A program made the translations under genes and the position numbers. A DNA stretch of 64,000 nt from an uncultured bacterium (GTDB lineage: Bacteria; Planctomycetota; UBA1135; GCA-002686595). Shown piece after piece: positions 11,001 to 18,020 of the stretch (positions are counted from its first letter, which is position 1; each line of letters begins with the position of its first letter). The DNA lies in NCBI GenBank assembly GCA_937905825.1, contig CALCXM010000083.1:1-64000 (forward strand), in the 5' to 3' direction. The notes beneath the pieces are model-generated. The model was not told the DNA's origin. It ran no database searches and was given only the letters and a program-made list of their open reading frames with translations.

Positions 11001-11137
11001 AGCATGCTCGCCAACATGTCCTTCATATTTGGATCGGAACCACACTCGCGCTCGAGGAATGCATCCCGTGCGGCGCCCTGCAGATCAAGCGCGCGCTCGT
11101 AAAGAGAGAGGACCCGCTTGGAATCGTTCGCGTTCAC
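8069..11137 (-). CDS. Membrane Ser/Thr protein kinase with TPR sensor region
   Basis: The start is set by a GTG at 11137-11135 that overlaps the sigma-factor stop (GTGA), giving 1022 residues and translational coupling. The kinase domain occupies about residues 78-355: glycine loop GSGGMGVVYE, catalytic loop HRDLKPHNVLVD, metal-binding DFG in VIDFGVAR. A transmembrane helix (about 385-405, LLVVLISATGG region) is followed by some 600 residues of Ala/Leu/Glu-rich helical repeats of TPR type, likely outside the membrane or a docking platform. The layout is the PknB-like planctomycete form. The partner sigma factor immediately upstream is a plausible target or co-regulator; that is inference. Confidence 0.92.
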   Translation of the reverse strand: MNANDSKRVLSLYERALDLQGAARDAFLERECGSDPNMKDMLASMLSTEIDPGFLDPAELPFSGKPGSQTGAIGASGLPSPAGRRIGPFQLQRVLGSGGMGVVYEALQDYPKRRVALKMLRTDFLLGSSERRFRSEVELLARLEHPGVARIFEAGLHLAEDGSQQPYFAMEFVDGARDFVTWASGRPLQQRVQGFVEVCDAVHHGHQRGVVHRDLKPHNVLVDCEGHSKVIDFGVARALESGSPTGPRATRVGELVGTLSHMAPEQFGMDGQEVDTRTDVYALGVLLFELLYERLPYDLADKPMTEVVRIIREVAPIPLKRLDGNVPQELGWIALKALQKDPRQRYASVSELAGDLRRFLTHRPVEAGPPSRLLRARKFVRRNRLMVSAALLVVLISATGGAISFGAMLRARTENEKFRGINSVLTDMFVAVRADEEGPSVRAADLLDRAALGLSRSASHPEVEAALRRTLAKSFFNLGMAEKAAEQAQRALDLRAHLSSSELGDTAYHLGHSLLLLDRDQEARAIVEAHLPQTTGLPPELGPATYLALRLLDAKLLDRAGHPAESLVRMRRIVKDSQGWLGEDASATLHFQLTLIDLLLKAGQLTDAELVARELLSKRERIDGAKAAETLVARSKWARIRSRIGELEGAIALQEELVRDEVDVFGESHPFTLAAMGDLANSYILNGDQVRAVPILEEVVRIREQRDGAEHSGTLTAKSSLAVALASLGDERALDIRKEGYEVRRKTLGPDHPEALKAQLALSRYLRQAGEGEQAKVLLLDLHARSVRVLVDDDLVLHEATAELGMALIGLGETQAGAELLERAWRGYQRRAAPQDSTTLTLGSNYGYALMRLGHWEQAVPVLSEVLLEMREKLAASDPTQLATLSNLAIASARSGESLQAEVRFREALAWSEAWLEIRDARRIRMQMNLAEHLVESERPEQALEVYEGALAAADLNPAWLAEDQAILRLGYARCLRGCKRFREAADEMEFVLELERKRLGPGAPAIEALLQEQATIVRESE

Positions 11138-11712
11138 GACAAGCCTCGGTCCTTCTGAGACAGTCGCGCGAAGAGCCAAGCACGCGCCGTGCTCCAGTGT
11201 CGTTCCACTTGGCGCAGGGGGATTCCCAGCAGACCTGCAATCTCTGGGTGTTGCATGCTCGCGAAGAAGCGTAGCTCCACGATGCGGGCCAGCTCGGGCC
11301 GCGCTTTCGCAAGTTCGTTCAACTCTTCATCGAGACCCAAGAGATCGCTCGAGCTGTGCTCGAGCATGTCGACCGCTTGGTCCAATTCGATGCGCACGAA
11401 TCCCCCGCCGTGCCGTTCCGCTGCCCGGCGCCTGGCGCGGTCCACCACAATTGAGCGCATCGCTTTCGCAGCGACCGCCAAGAAGTGCTCTCGGTTCGCG
11501 ATCGCCGCCCCCTCGGCACTCCCGATGCGCATCCAAGCTTCATTCAAGAGCGCGGTCGCTTGCAGGGTTTGGCCCGGTGGCGTCCGGGCCATGACCCGTT
11601 GGGCCAAGCGGTGTAGATCGTCGTAGATCAATGGAACCAGTTGATCTCCAGCTTCCTGGTCACCTTCTTGGTACCGCAGCAAGAGTGAAGTTAGCTCGCC
11701 GGGAACGGACAT
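11134..11712 (-). CDS. ECF-like RNA polymerase sigma factor (TIGR02999-type)
   Basis: The 192-residue product begins MSVPGELTSLL. Sigma region 2 includes YDDLHRLAQRVM and the LLNEAWMRI and AAKAMRSIVVDRARRR stretches characteristic of the TIGR02999 group. Region 4 carries RIVELRFFASMQHPEIAGLLG followed by RQVERHWSTARAWL, the -35 recognition helix-turn-helix. It directs RNA polymerase to an unknown regulon. A longer open frame extends upstream through the CCCACCGCT repeat, but the N-terminus after this ATG matches the family. The stop overlaps the kinase GTG start, so sigma and kinase are made from one message. Confidence 0.92.
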   Translation of the reverse strand: MSVPGELTSLLLRYQEGDQEAGDQLVPLIYDDLHRLAQRVMARTPPGQTLQATALLNEAWMRIGSAEGAAIANREHFLAVAAKAMRSIVVDRARRRAAERHGGGFVRIELDQAVDMLEHSSSDLLGLDEELNELAKARPELARIVELRFFASMQHPEIAGLLGIPLRQVERHWSTARAWLFARLSQKDRGLS

Positions 11713-12098
11713 GGGGAGATTGTACTTGCTGCGGGGCGTCAGGCGTCCCCCCGCGACTGGAGAGGGGCCGGGTTTCCAAGTAGCCCTCGCTGGGAGTGCT
11801 TGTTCTTGGCCATCACGGGAGGGCCTGCAGCCGGGTTCGCGACCTTTCTGTGCCCGGAAATTCAATGCTCGGCAGACCGGCGACCCTGCCCCGGCCACAG
11901 CCCCCACCGCTCCCACCGCTCCCACCGCTCCCACCGCTCCCACGAAAGTGTTGCCCCATGGCTCGCGTGCACAAATCCCGAGCATTCTTCGGGAAAACTT
12001 GGCGGGGTCGAAGCGCCGACTTCGTGGGTGAAGCGGACTCGGAACGCTTTGCTGAGTTCAATCCTCCAGGACCTAGACGACGACCCCCGAACATTCCC
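11713..12098. other. Divergent intergenic region with tandem repeat
   Basis: This 386-base spacer separates the minus-strand sigma factor from the plus-strand RCC1-repeat gene and must hold both promoters. Its one clear structure is the 9-base tandem repeat listed separately. Open frames run through it on both strands, but they have low-complexity translation (Pro-Thr-Ala or Gly-Ser runs from the repeat) and no family resemblance. I see no RNA gene. Confidence 0.5.
11903..11943. repeat. 9-bp tandem repeat, 4.6 copies
   Basis: The unit CCCACCGCT is repeated exactly four times plus five bases. It sits about 190 bases upstream of the sigma-factor start and about 155 upstream of the RCC1 gene start. 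It could vary in length by slippage. Whether it affects either promoter is not shown. Confidence 0.9.
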
Positions 12099-13544
12099 AT
12101 GGCACGCTCCGACTTCTGCGCCGATCCTTCGCACACTCAACGGGCTTCACGCACTCGGTTGGCTTCGCACACTCGACTGGCCCTGCGCGGCTTGCTCCTC
12201 GCGGTGCTCTGCACACCCCTATCCGCCCAGGGCAGCATCTCGGCCTGGGGCTACGACGTCGCAGGTCAGGTCTCGGAAGCGCCGACCGGTACCGGGTTCA
12301 CTCAAGTGGCCGCAAGGGCCTACTACTCCCTCGCTCTGCGTGCGGATGGATCCATCCTCGCCTGGGGCAACAGCGGCTGGAATCCGTCGGACGTTGTCGA
12401 CCAAGCCCCGACTGGAACGGGCTTCACGAAGATTTCGGCCGGAGAGGAACACGCACTGGCCCTGCGCGAGGATGGCTCCATCTTCGGCTGGGGAGTGGAC
12501 TCCTTTGCGCAAGTCTCCGGGGTGCCAGGCGGCACCGGCTTCACGCAAATCGAAGCTGGCGACGAGGCATCCTTCGCAATCGCAGCCGATGGCTCGATCG
12601 TGGATTGGGGTTCGGCTTTTTCGGCCCTGCGCTCCGGAGTCCCAACGGGCCCGGGCTACGTGGCGCTTAGCGTCTCCTACTTTTTTGGTGTTGCCCTGCA
12701 CAGCGACGGCTCCATCGTCGTCTGGGGCCAAAACTTCGGCGGCCAGATCACGGACGCGCCAACGGGGAATGACTTCCTGCAAGCGGAAGCCGGGAATCAC
12801 AGCCTGCTGGCCCTGCGCAACGATGGGACGCTAGTGACTTGGGGTTACGAGTTGCACGACATTCTCGCCAACACCCCCACGGAGAACAACTTCGTTCAAG
12901 TCTCCATCGGGTACCACATCACGGGGTCAACGAACTACGCGCTACGCACCGATGGTTCCATTTTCGCTTGGGGGTTGTTCAACTCAGGCCAAGTCTCGGG
13001 CGTGCCCCAAGGAACAGGCTTCAGCCGTGTGGAGGGCGGCGGCTACCACGCGTTGGCCCTGCATCCGGAAGCTTCGGGCAACGCCTTTTGCTTTGGCGAC
13101 GGCAGCGGGGCGACCTGTCCTTGCAATGCCACTGGCGGCAGCGGGCAAGGCTGCGCCAATTCGAGCGGCACCGATGGGGCCACTCTGCAAGCGGCGGGCT
13201 ACGCCTCCCTCACAGCCGATAGCTTTCAGTTCACGGTGCACGGGCTGCCAAACAACAAGCCTGGAATGCTCTTGCGCTCCAACACAGCCTTGGCGGGTGG
13301 CAGCGGTTCGCCCTTGGGAGATGGCCTGTTTTGCTCTTCGGGACTCGTCGCGCGTTCTCAAGTTCAATTGAGCTTGGGTGGCAGCACGACCTTCACTCAT
13401 TTCCAAGGGTTGCCCTTTGGATGGAGTTCCTATGGCCTCAACACCACGACGAACTACCAGTGTTGGTACCGGGATCAGAGCAACCTGTGCTCTGGAGACG
13501 GCTTCAACTTTTCGAATGCATGGACCGTCACTTGGCTCCCATGA
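12099..13544 (+). CDS. Secreted RCC1-repeat protein with Cys-rich C-terminal domain
   Basis: The start MARSDFCADPSH gives a basic leader, a hydrophobic signal segment (LALRGLLLAVLC) and cleavage near LSA-QG; the product is 481 residues. Residues about 45-330 hold seven RCC1-like blades of about 40-45 residues built on GTGF-x-x-V-x-AG, LALR-x-DGSI and WG, predicting a seven-bladed propeller. The last roughly 150 residues are the shared domain: FCFGDG, CPC, GQGCANSSG, NNKPGMLL, RSQVQL, WYRD, GDGFNFS, ending VTWLP. It is probably secreted or surface-displayed. It is divergent from the sigma-kinase pair and convergent with the LOG gene. Confidence 0.9.
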   Translation: MARSDFCADPSHTQRASRTRLASHTRLALRGLLLAVLCTPLSAQGSISAWGYDVAGQVSEAPTGTGFTQVAARAYYSLALRADGSILAWGNSGWNPSDVVDQAPTGTGFTKISAGEEHALALREDGSIFGWGVDSFAQVSGVPGGTGFTQIEAGDEASFAIAADGSIVDWGSAFSALRSGVPTGPGYVALSVSYFFGVALHSDGSIVVWGQNFGGQITDAPTGNDFLQAEAGNHSLLALRNDGTLVTWGYELHDILANTPTENNFVQVSIGYHITGSTNYALRTDGSIFAWGLFNSGQVSGVPQGTGFSRVEGGGYHALALHPEASGNAFCFGDGSGATCPCNATGGSGQGCANSSGTDGATLQAAGYASLTADSFQFTVHGLPNNKPGMLLRSNTALAGGSGSPLGDGLFCSSGLVARSQVQLSLGGSTTFTHFQGLPFGWSSYGLNTTTNYQCWYRDQSNLCSGDGFNFSNAWTVTWLP

Positions 13545-13673
13545 GGTGAACAGCCCGGGCGAGGTTCCCTTGACGATGCTGCGGCCTGCGCTGCGGCGGA
13601 CGAACGGCTCAGAGGAGACTGAGGCCTGTTCGTCATCAGAAGGGAAAGCTCCAAGCCCACAGGAGACGGAATC

Positions 13674-13700
13674 CCTGTCGGTCCTGACTGGGCCGACAGG
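13674..13700. terminator. Hairpin between convergent genes
   Basis: An 11-bp stem (CCTGTCGGTCC with GGGCCGACAGG, one G-U pair) closes a 5-base loop between the ends of the RCC1 gene and the LOG gene. Position and strength suit a bidirectional terminator. No long T-tract follows on either strand. Confidence 0.6.
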
Positions 13701-13711
13701 TTCAACCAGAA

Positions 13712-14299
13712 CTAGAGATCGTGGCGCGCCAGCCACTGCTTCAAATCCGGGGCTTCCCATTGCTCCATGCGGGTCAGCAGGGAATCCAAGTCGTCGTCGA
13801 TGATCAGGAGCTCGCGCACGAAGGGCGTCAGGAAGCCCTCCTCCAAGGAGTGATTGAGCATGGCAATCATCGGATCGTAGTAACCTGCGACGTTCAACAG
13901 ACCGACGGGCTTCGCGTGGTAGCCCAGTTGCAACCAGGTCAAGGTCTCGAAGAGTTCGTCGAAGGTCCCGTGGCCCCCAGGCAAGGTGATGAAACCGTCG
14001 GACATGTCGTGCATCAACTGCTTGCGAATGTGCATGGACTCGACCACGTGCAATTCAGTGCAACCCTTGTGCTGGACCTCCAGGTCGCAGATGGCCTTCG
14101 GGATGATTCCGAAGACTTCGCCGCCGGCCGCCAGAGAAGCGTCGGCGGCGGCTCCCATCAAACCCACTCGTCCCCCGCCGTAGACCAGGCCCACGCCACT
14201 CTCGGCCAACTTGCGACCGAGCTCGGCGGCAGTCTGGGCGTAGGCCTCCAGGCGGCCGGTGCTCGATCCACAAAACAGACAGATACGTTGCATACTCAC
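13712..14299 (-). CDS. LOG-family protein (cytokinin riboside 5'-monophosphate phosphoribohydrolase-like)
   Basis: The 195-residue protein matches the TIGR00730/LOG family throughout: N-terminal FCGSS, then GLVYGGGRVGLMG, an Arg in MHIRKQLM, and the signature PGGHGTFDELFE. Known members hydrolyse nucleoside 5'-monophosphates such as cytokinin ribotides or AMP to base and ribose 5-phosphate in the cytoplasm. The ATG overlaps the stop of the upstream sigma gene (ATGA), so it is the last gene of the 18956-13712 signalling operon. The reason for this association is not evident. Confidence 0.93.
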   Translation of the reverse strand: MSMQRICLFCGSSTGRLEAYAQTAAELGRKLAESGVGLVYGGGRVGLMGAAADASLAAGGEVFGIIPKAICDLEVQHKGCTELHVVESMHIRKQLMHDMSDGFITLPGGHGTFDELFETLTWLQLGYHAKPVGLLNVAGYYDPMIAMLNHSLEEGFLTPFVRELLIIDDDLDSLLTRMEQWEAPDLKQWLARHDL

Positions 14300-15228
14300 T
14301 GATCCTTTCCACCGAGGTGAACAGATTTGGAACGCAGAAACTGCACGGTGGATTGCCGCATGCGTTCGAGGAAGGGCGCCATCTCGGACTCTTCGGCGCG
14401 CTTGAGGTCATCCATGTTGGCTTGGCACCATTGACACTCGATCTCGTCAAGGTGGAAGTCGATGAAGGACTTGGGCCCCTCGGCCAAGTTCTTCGCCACG
14501 TGGCGGGCGAGCCAGTAGCGAGCTGGGCAAGCGACCCGTCCCATTTGCCAGGCGTTCTTGACGTTGATGTCCAAGTGCCCGCTGCCGTCGGCGGTCACGT
14601 CCGCCAGGGCGGGCAGGGTTTCCCCTTTCGGATCACGGCGTTGAGCGATGTCCCGCAGACGCTTGAGCGCGCGGAACTTGATGCCGGCCACGGCGGTTTC
14701 ATCACGCAAGTCCAAGCGCTCCCAAGTGTCGCGGTTGCGCCAGCCTCCACTGAAGAGGGCTTCGATCACCATCAGGCGTTTGAACTCGCCCAACTGCCAG
14801 GTCTCTTGCACCCAGTCGCGCAGCACGTGCAAGAGCAGCTCTTGCCCATGGGTTTCCATGTCCTTTTGATGCACGATGGCACTGGGCGTCGTCTCATCGC
14901 GGGCCAAGTCTTCCATGCCCGGCAAGCTCTCGGAGCTGTCCGCCGGCTCGCCGATGCCCACCGACTTGCGCCGGCGCAAGTGATCGATGGTGCGGTTGCG
15001 GCAAATCCCGAAGAGGTACTGCTCGAAGGTGTAGATACGATCAAACTTCCCGATGCCACGCACAGACCCCAAGAAGGTCTCCTGCACGATGTCCTCGCGG
15101 GCCTGCACATCGGCGACGCGACGGGAGACGTAAGCCATCAATCGGCCGCAGTAATTGCCTTCGACGCGCAGCCACTCTTCGTTGTCGAAGGCTTGCAGGC
15201 GGTCGATGTCCGGGGTCCAGTCACTCAT
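14296..15228 (-). CDS. ECF-type sigma factor with C-terminal zinc-finger-like extension
   Basis: The 310 residues exceed the usual 170-200 for an ECF factor. Region 2 is clear (YVSRRVADVQAREDIVQETF, then FEQYLFGICRNRTIDHLRRRK). Region 4 lies around residues 140-190 (LMVIEALFSGG, LDLRDETAVAGIKFRALKRL). The last 100 residues are an extension containing CPARYW and HLDEIECQWC, an H-x5-C-x2-C arrangement near the H-x3-C-x2-C motif of zinc-binding anti-sigma domains. Fusion of a regulatory anti-sigma-like module is a reasonable inference. It lies 24 bases downstream of the kinase stop and overlaps the LOG gene start. Confidence 0.88.
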   Translation of the reverse strand: MSDWTPDIDRLQAFDNEEWLRVEGNYCGRLMAYVSRRVADVQAREDIVQETFLGSVRGIGKFDRIYTFEQYLFGICRNRTIDHLRRRKSVGIGEPADSSESLPGMEDLARDETTPSAIVHQKDMETHGQELLLHVLRDWVQETWQLGEFKRLMVIEALFSGGWRNRDTWERLDLRDETAVAGIKFRALKRLRDIAQRRDPKGETLPALADVTADGSGHLDINVKNAWQMGRVACPARYWLARHVAKNLAEGPKSFIDFHLDEIECQWCQANMDDLKRAEESEMAPFLERMRQSTVQFLRSKSVHLGGKDQ

Positions 15229-15252
15229 GGGGATCGAATACGTTTGGGCTCG

Positions 15253-16701
15253 TCACTTCAGGATCTCGACGGCCACGTTGAGCAGAACGAGTCCTGCGAT
15301 GATGAGGAAGAGATAGAAGAAGACATAGCGCGCCACTAGGGCGAAGCGATTATGGCTGCGGGCGCGCATGCGCTGGTGCCGCCTTTTCAAAAAGGATCCC
15401 AAGCCCTTGAAGATCCCGCGCAGCAGGCTGAGGAAGACCTCCACGGCGAGGCTCAGGCCAGCGGCCGCGGCGGCCAGGGCGCCCCCAGGCGAGCGCGGCG
15501 GAACGGGAATCGTTCCAGGGGAGGGGGAGCTTCCCACGGGAGTCGGGTCTGGAGTGGGTGTCGCAGCCCCGGCACTGGGGTCGGAATCGACTCCCGGCGA
15601 TGGTGTCCGTTGGGTGGCGGGCACGGGTCCAGGGGCGGGCGTTGCGGCAGGCTTCGGCGTCTCCTCCTGCACCACACTCGAAGGGCTCTTGGCCGTGCGC
15701 AGCCCGTCCCAAACGCCGCGCGCCACTTCCACGGCCCCGCGCGTGAGCTCCGCCGCCGTGCTGCGCAACTCCCCCGTCGGGCTGCTGCCAGCTGCGGCCC
15801 CCTGGCGCGCGCGATTGACCTCCGCAGCGATCCGTCCGGCTGCACTCTCGGGAAAGCCAGGCTCCACGCGAATCGAGTCCCCGCGGCGCGCCGTCTGCCC
15901 CAACTCCGTCAGCAAGTCCTCCACCGAGTCGAAGCGATCCTTAGGATCCAAGCGCAGGCAACGCTCGATGATGGCTCGCAGGTGAGCTGGGAAGTCCGCG
16001 CTGAATTCCGGCGGAGCATCCGTTTCGCGCAACACAACCCCGGCGTTGCTCTTCACATCGAAGGGCACGCCGCCGCTGATGCATTCGAAGAGGATCACAC
16101 CCAAGGAATAGATGTCCGCACGATGATCCGCGCGCCCCTTCAACATCTCGGGGGCCATGTAGTGTGGCGTCCCGCGACCAAAGCTGAGGGTCATGCGGCC
16201 TTCGGTCATCAGTTTTGAGAGGCCATAGTCACCGACTCGTGCGACGTCCCCGTGAATGAACACATTGCCGGGCTTCAAGTCGAAGTGCACCAATCGCCGG
16301 TCGTGCAAAGCGAGCACACCGCGGCAGGTCTGAACGAAGTAGGACAACGCTTCCTGTTGCTGGAAGGATCCCTGGGCGATGCGGCGAGCGAGGGTCATCT
16401 CCCCCGCGTAGCCCATCACGAGGTACGGCACGCCCATCACCGATCCCATGTCTTCGATCGAGACCAAGTTGGGATGATCGATCGAAGCGAAGTGCCGAAC
16501 CTGTTCGAGTTCGCGCTCGATCACCTTCTGCTTGGTGCCCTCCTCGACCTTCAGGAACTTGATCGCGAAGGACTTTTCGATCGAGTGCTTGTGGGCCTTG
16601 TACACCTCACCAAAAGCACCGCCCCCGAGGCGGTGCTCTATCTCGTAGCCGGAGATGAAGTCCGGCTCACGAAAGTGGTTGTAGAAGGCTTCCCAATCCA
16701 T
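15253..16701 (-). CDS. Ser/Thr kinase-like protein with altered HFD and DYG motifs, C-terminal membrane anchor
   Basis: The start MDWEAFYNHF lies 13 bases after the upstream stop; the longer frame overlaps the neighbour. Residues about 19-290 form a kinase domain: GGGAFGEVYK, Lys48 in FAIKFL, catalytic loop HFDLKPGNVF (Phe140 where HRD has Arg), and D158-Y-G in place of DFG. The catalytic Asp, Lys and Asn are kept, so activity is possible, with activation unlike RD kinases. A Pro/Ser/Thr-rich linker (about 370-425) leads to a single membrane helix at the C-terminus (YVFFYLFLIIAGLVLL). 482 residues, in an operon with FHA-like, GGDEF-like and sigma genes. Confidence 0.88.
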   Translation of the reverse strand: MDWEAFYNHFREPDFISGYEIEHRLGGGAFGEVYKAHKHSIEKSFAIKFLKVEEGTKQKVIERELEQVRHFASIDHPNLVSIEDMGSVMGVPYLVMGYAGEMTLARRIAQGSFQQQEALSYFVQTCRGVLALHDRRLVHFDLKPGNVFIHGDVARVGDYGLSKLMTEGRMTLSFGRGTPHYMAPEMLKGRADHRADIYSLGVILFECISGGVPFDVKSNAGVVLRETDAPPEFSADFPAHLRAIIERCLRLDPKDRFDSVEDLLTELGQTARRGDSIRVEPGFPESAAGRIAAEVNRARQGAAAGSSPTGELRSTAAELTRGAVEVARGVWDGLRTAKSPSSVVQEETPKPAATPAPGPVPATQRTPSPGVDSDPSAGAATPTPDPTPVGSSPSPGTIPVPPRSPGGALAAAAAGLSLAVEVFLSLLRGIFKGLGSFLKRRHQRMRARSHNRFALVARYVFFYLFLIIAGLVLLNVAVEILK

Positions 16702-16714
16702 AGCTGGCAGCACC

Positions 16715-17944
16715 CTACGGGTTGCGCGGCGTGACCGTACGTGCGCGACCCTCTTTGCCTGACCAGGGCCGCAGGGCGAAGCCGAAGGGAGGACCGTCCT
16801 TGTCCCCTTTTCCCACGCTGAACTGCACGCGCACCTGGGGTGGACAAGGCACCCGCAGACCACCGGGGCCGGCCTCGGAAGGCGCCACCACCTCAGGCTC
16901 CAGGCCTAGGGTAGACAGCTCGCCTTTTGTCTCCACCACCAAATCCTCCCCGTCGAGCCACAGGATGATGTCCTCGTCCACGCGCCGCGCCACCAGGTGT
17001 CGTCCTCCGCGATTGCCGATGCGCACGCGGCCCGCGCGGCTGGGGGCGAAGAGCAGGATGCGCGAGGCTCCGCAGCACTCCACCCCGTGCAAAAGTTCGA
17101 GAACTGCCGAGCCGCTGGCCGCTTCGGGCCGTCTGAAAAGGAAAGCGACGTTGGGGCTCACTTGAACCACGTCCCCATCCGTCAAGGAGGCACCGCCCCC
17201 ATCGATCAACTCGCCGCCGATCGCAATGTTCTGTCCGCGACTGGCCTCGATGCGCCAGCCGGGGCCCGAGTGGAAACTCTCCGTCCGCATCAGTGTGGCT
17301 TGGATCGGATCTAGGTCCGCCAGGATGGGCAGGTCCGCCTGGGCCGAATGGGCGTGGCCCAAACTCACCTCCGCGCTGAGGGCCACCAGAAACTCACCGA
17401 TGTCATCCACCGCAAAGAGGAACGTGCGCTCCCCGCGCTCCCGGGACCGTGTGCGAATCTCTCCGGAGTCCAGGGCGCCAGGAAACTCGTTGAAGCCCCC
17501 CCCGGAGCCGTCCTCGCCTTCGGGAGTTTCAAAGGTCGAACTGGCAGCCCGCTTGGCGCGCAGCTCTCCCAGGAGGTTTTGCATCGCGTGAATCATGCCC
17601 GGCTCGCGGGCGCGGCGGATGCCAGAGGTATGACTCACTTGGCTTCCCTGGGCTTCGTTGGCCAAGCGTTTGCGCCAAGCTCGGGCCCGGGGTAGATCGT
17701 GGGGAGCGACCACGGTCAGGAGCCGCTCGGACTCCTCGAACTCGCCATCCTCCACGCGCTGGGCAGCTTGGCGGCAAATGGCGTCGAGCACGCGCTCCAG
17801 CAGAGGTTCAGCTTCCGAAGCCCCGCGCAGACTGTCGTCCTGCAAGCAAGCCAAGGCCTGCTCCGCCTCCCCAGCCAACAGCAGCCGGCGGGCTTCAGAG
17901 AGCCGCAAGCGGCGGCGGAGGAAGGAGGGTAGCTGCGGGCTCAT
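16715..17944 (-). CDS. FHA-like domain protein of the kinase operon
   Basis: The 409-residue protein has an alpha-helical N-terminus (about 1-95, Leu/Arg/Glu-rich, TPR-like). A linker follows, then about residues 165-290 with an FHA-like pattern: VSLGHAHSAQADLPI, LDPIQATL, GGELI and LTDGDVVQV. Canonical FHA domains have IGR where this has LGH, so phosphothreonine binding is uncertain. A further beta-rich region follows (RIGNRGGRHLVARRV). Position directly upstream of the kinase supports a role as phosphorylation target or adaptor. It is cytoplasmic, with no signal or membrane segment. The FHA call is moderate. Confidence 0.72.
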   Translation of the reverse strand: MSPQLPSFLRRRLRLSEARRLLLAGEAEQALACLQDDSLRGASEAEPLLERVLDAICRQAAQRVEDGEFEESERLLTVVAPHDLPRARAWRKRLANEAQGSQVSHTSGIRRAREPGMIHAMQNLLGELRAKRAASSTFETPEGEDGSGGGFNEFPGALDSGEIRTRSRERGERTFLFAVDDIGEFLVALSAEVSLGHAHSAQADLPILADLDPIQATLMRTESFHSGPGWRIEASRGQNIAIGGELIDGGGASLTDGDVVQVSPNVAFLFRRPEAASGSAVLELLHGVECCGASRILLFAPSRAGRVRIGNRGGRHLVARRVDEDIILWLDGEDLVVETKGELSTLGLEPEVVAPSEAGPGGLRVPCPPQVRVQFSVGKGDKDGPPFGFALRPWSGKEGRARTVTPRNP

Positions 17945-18020
17945 AGGTCGAATCCCGTGGTCGGGTGGCCCTCCTGCGACCTGCGGGCCCGGACATTTTC
18001 AGGTCCGGGTCCGATGGGGA

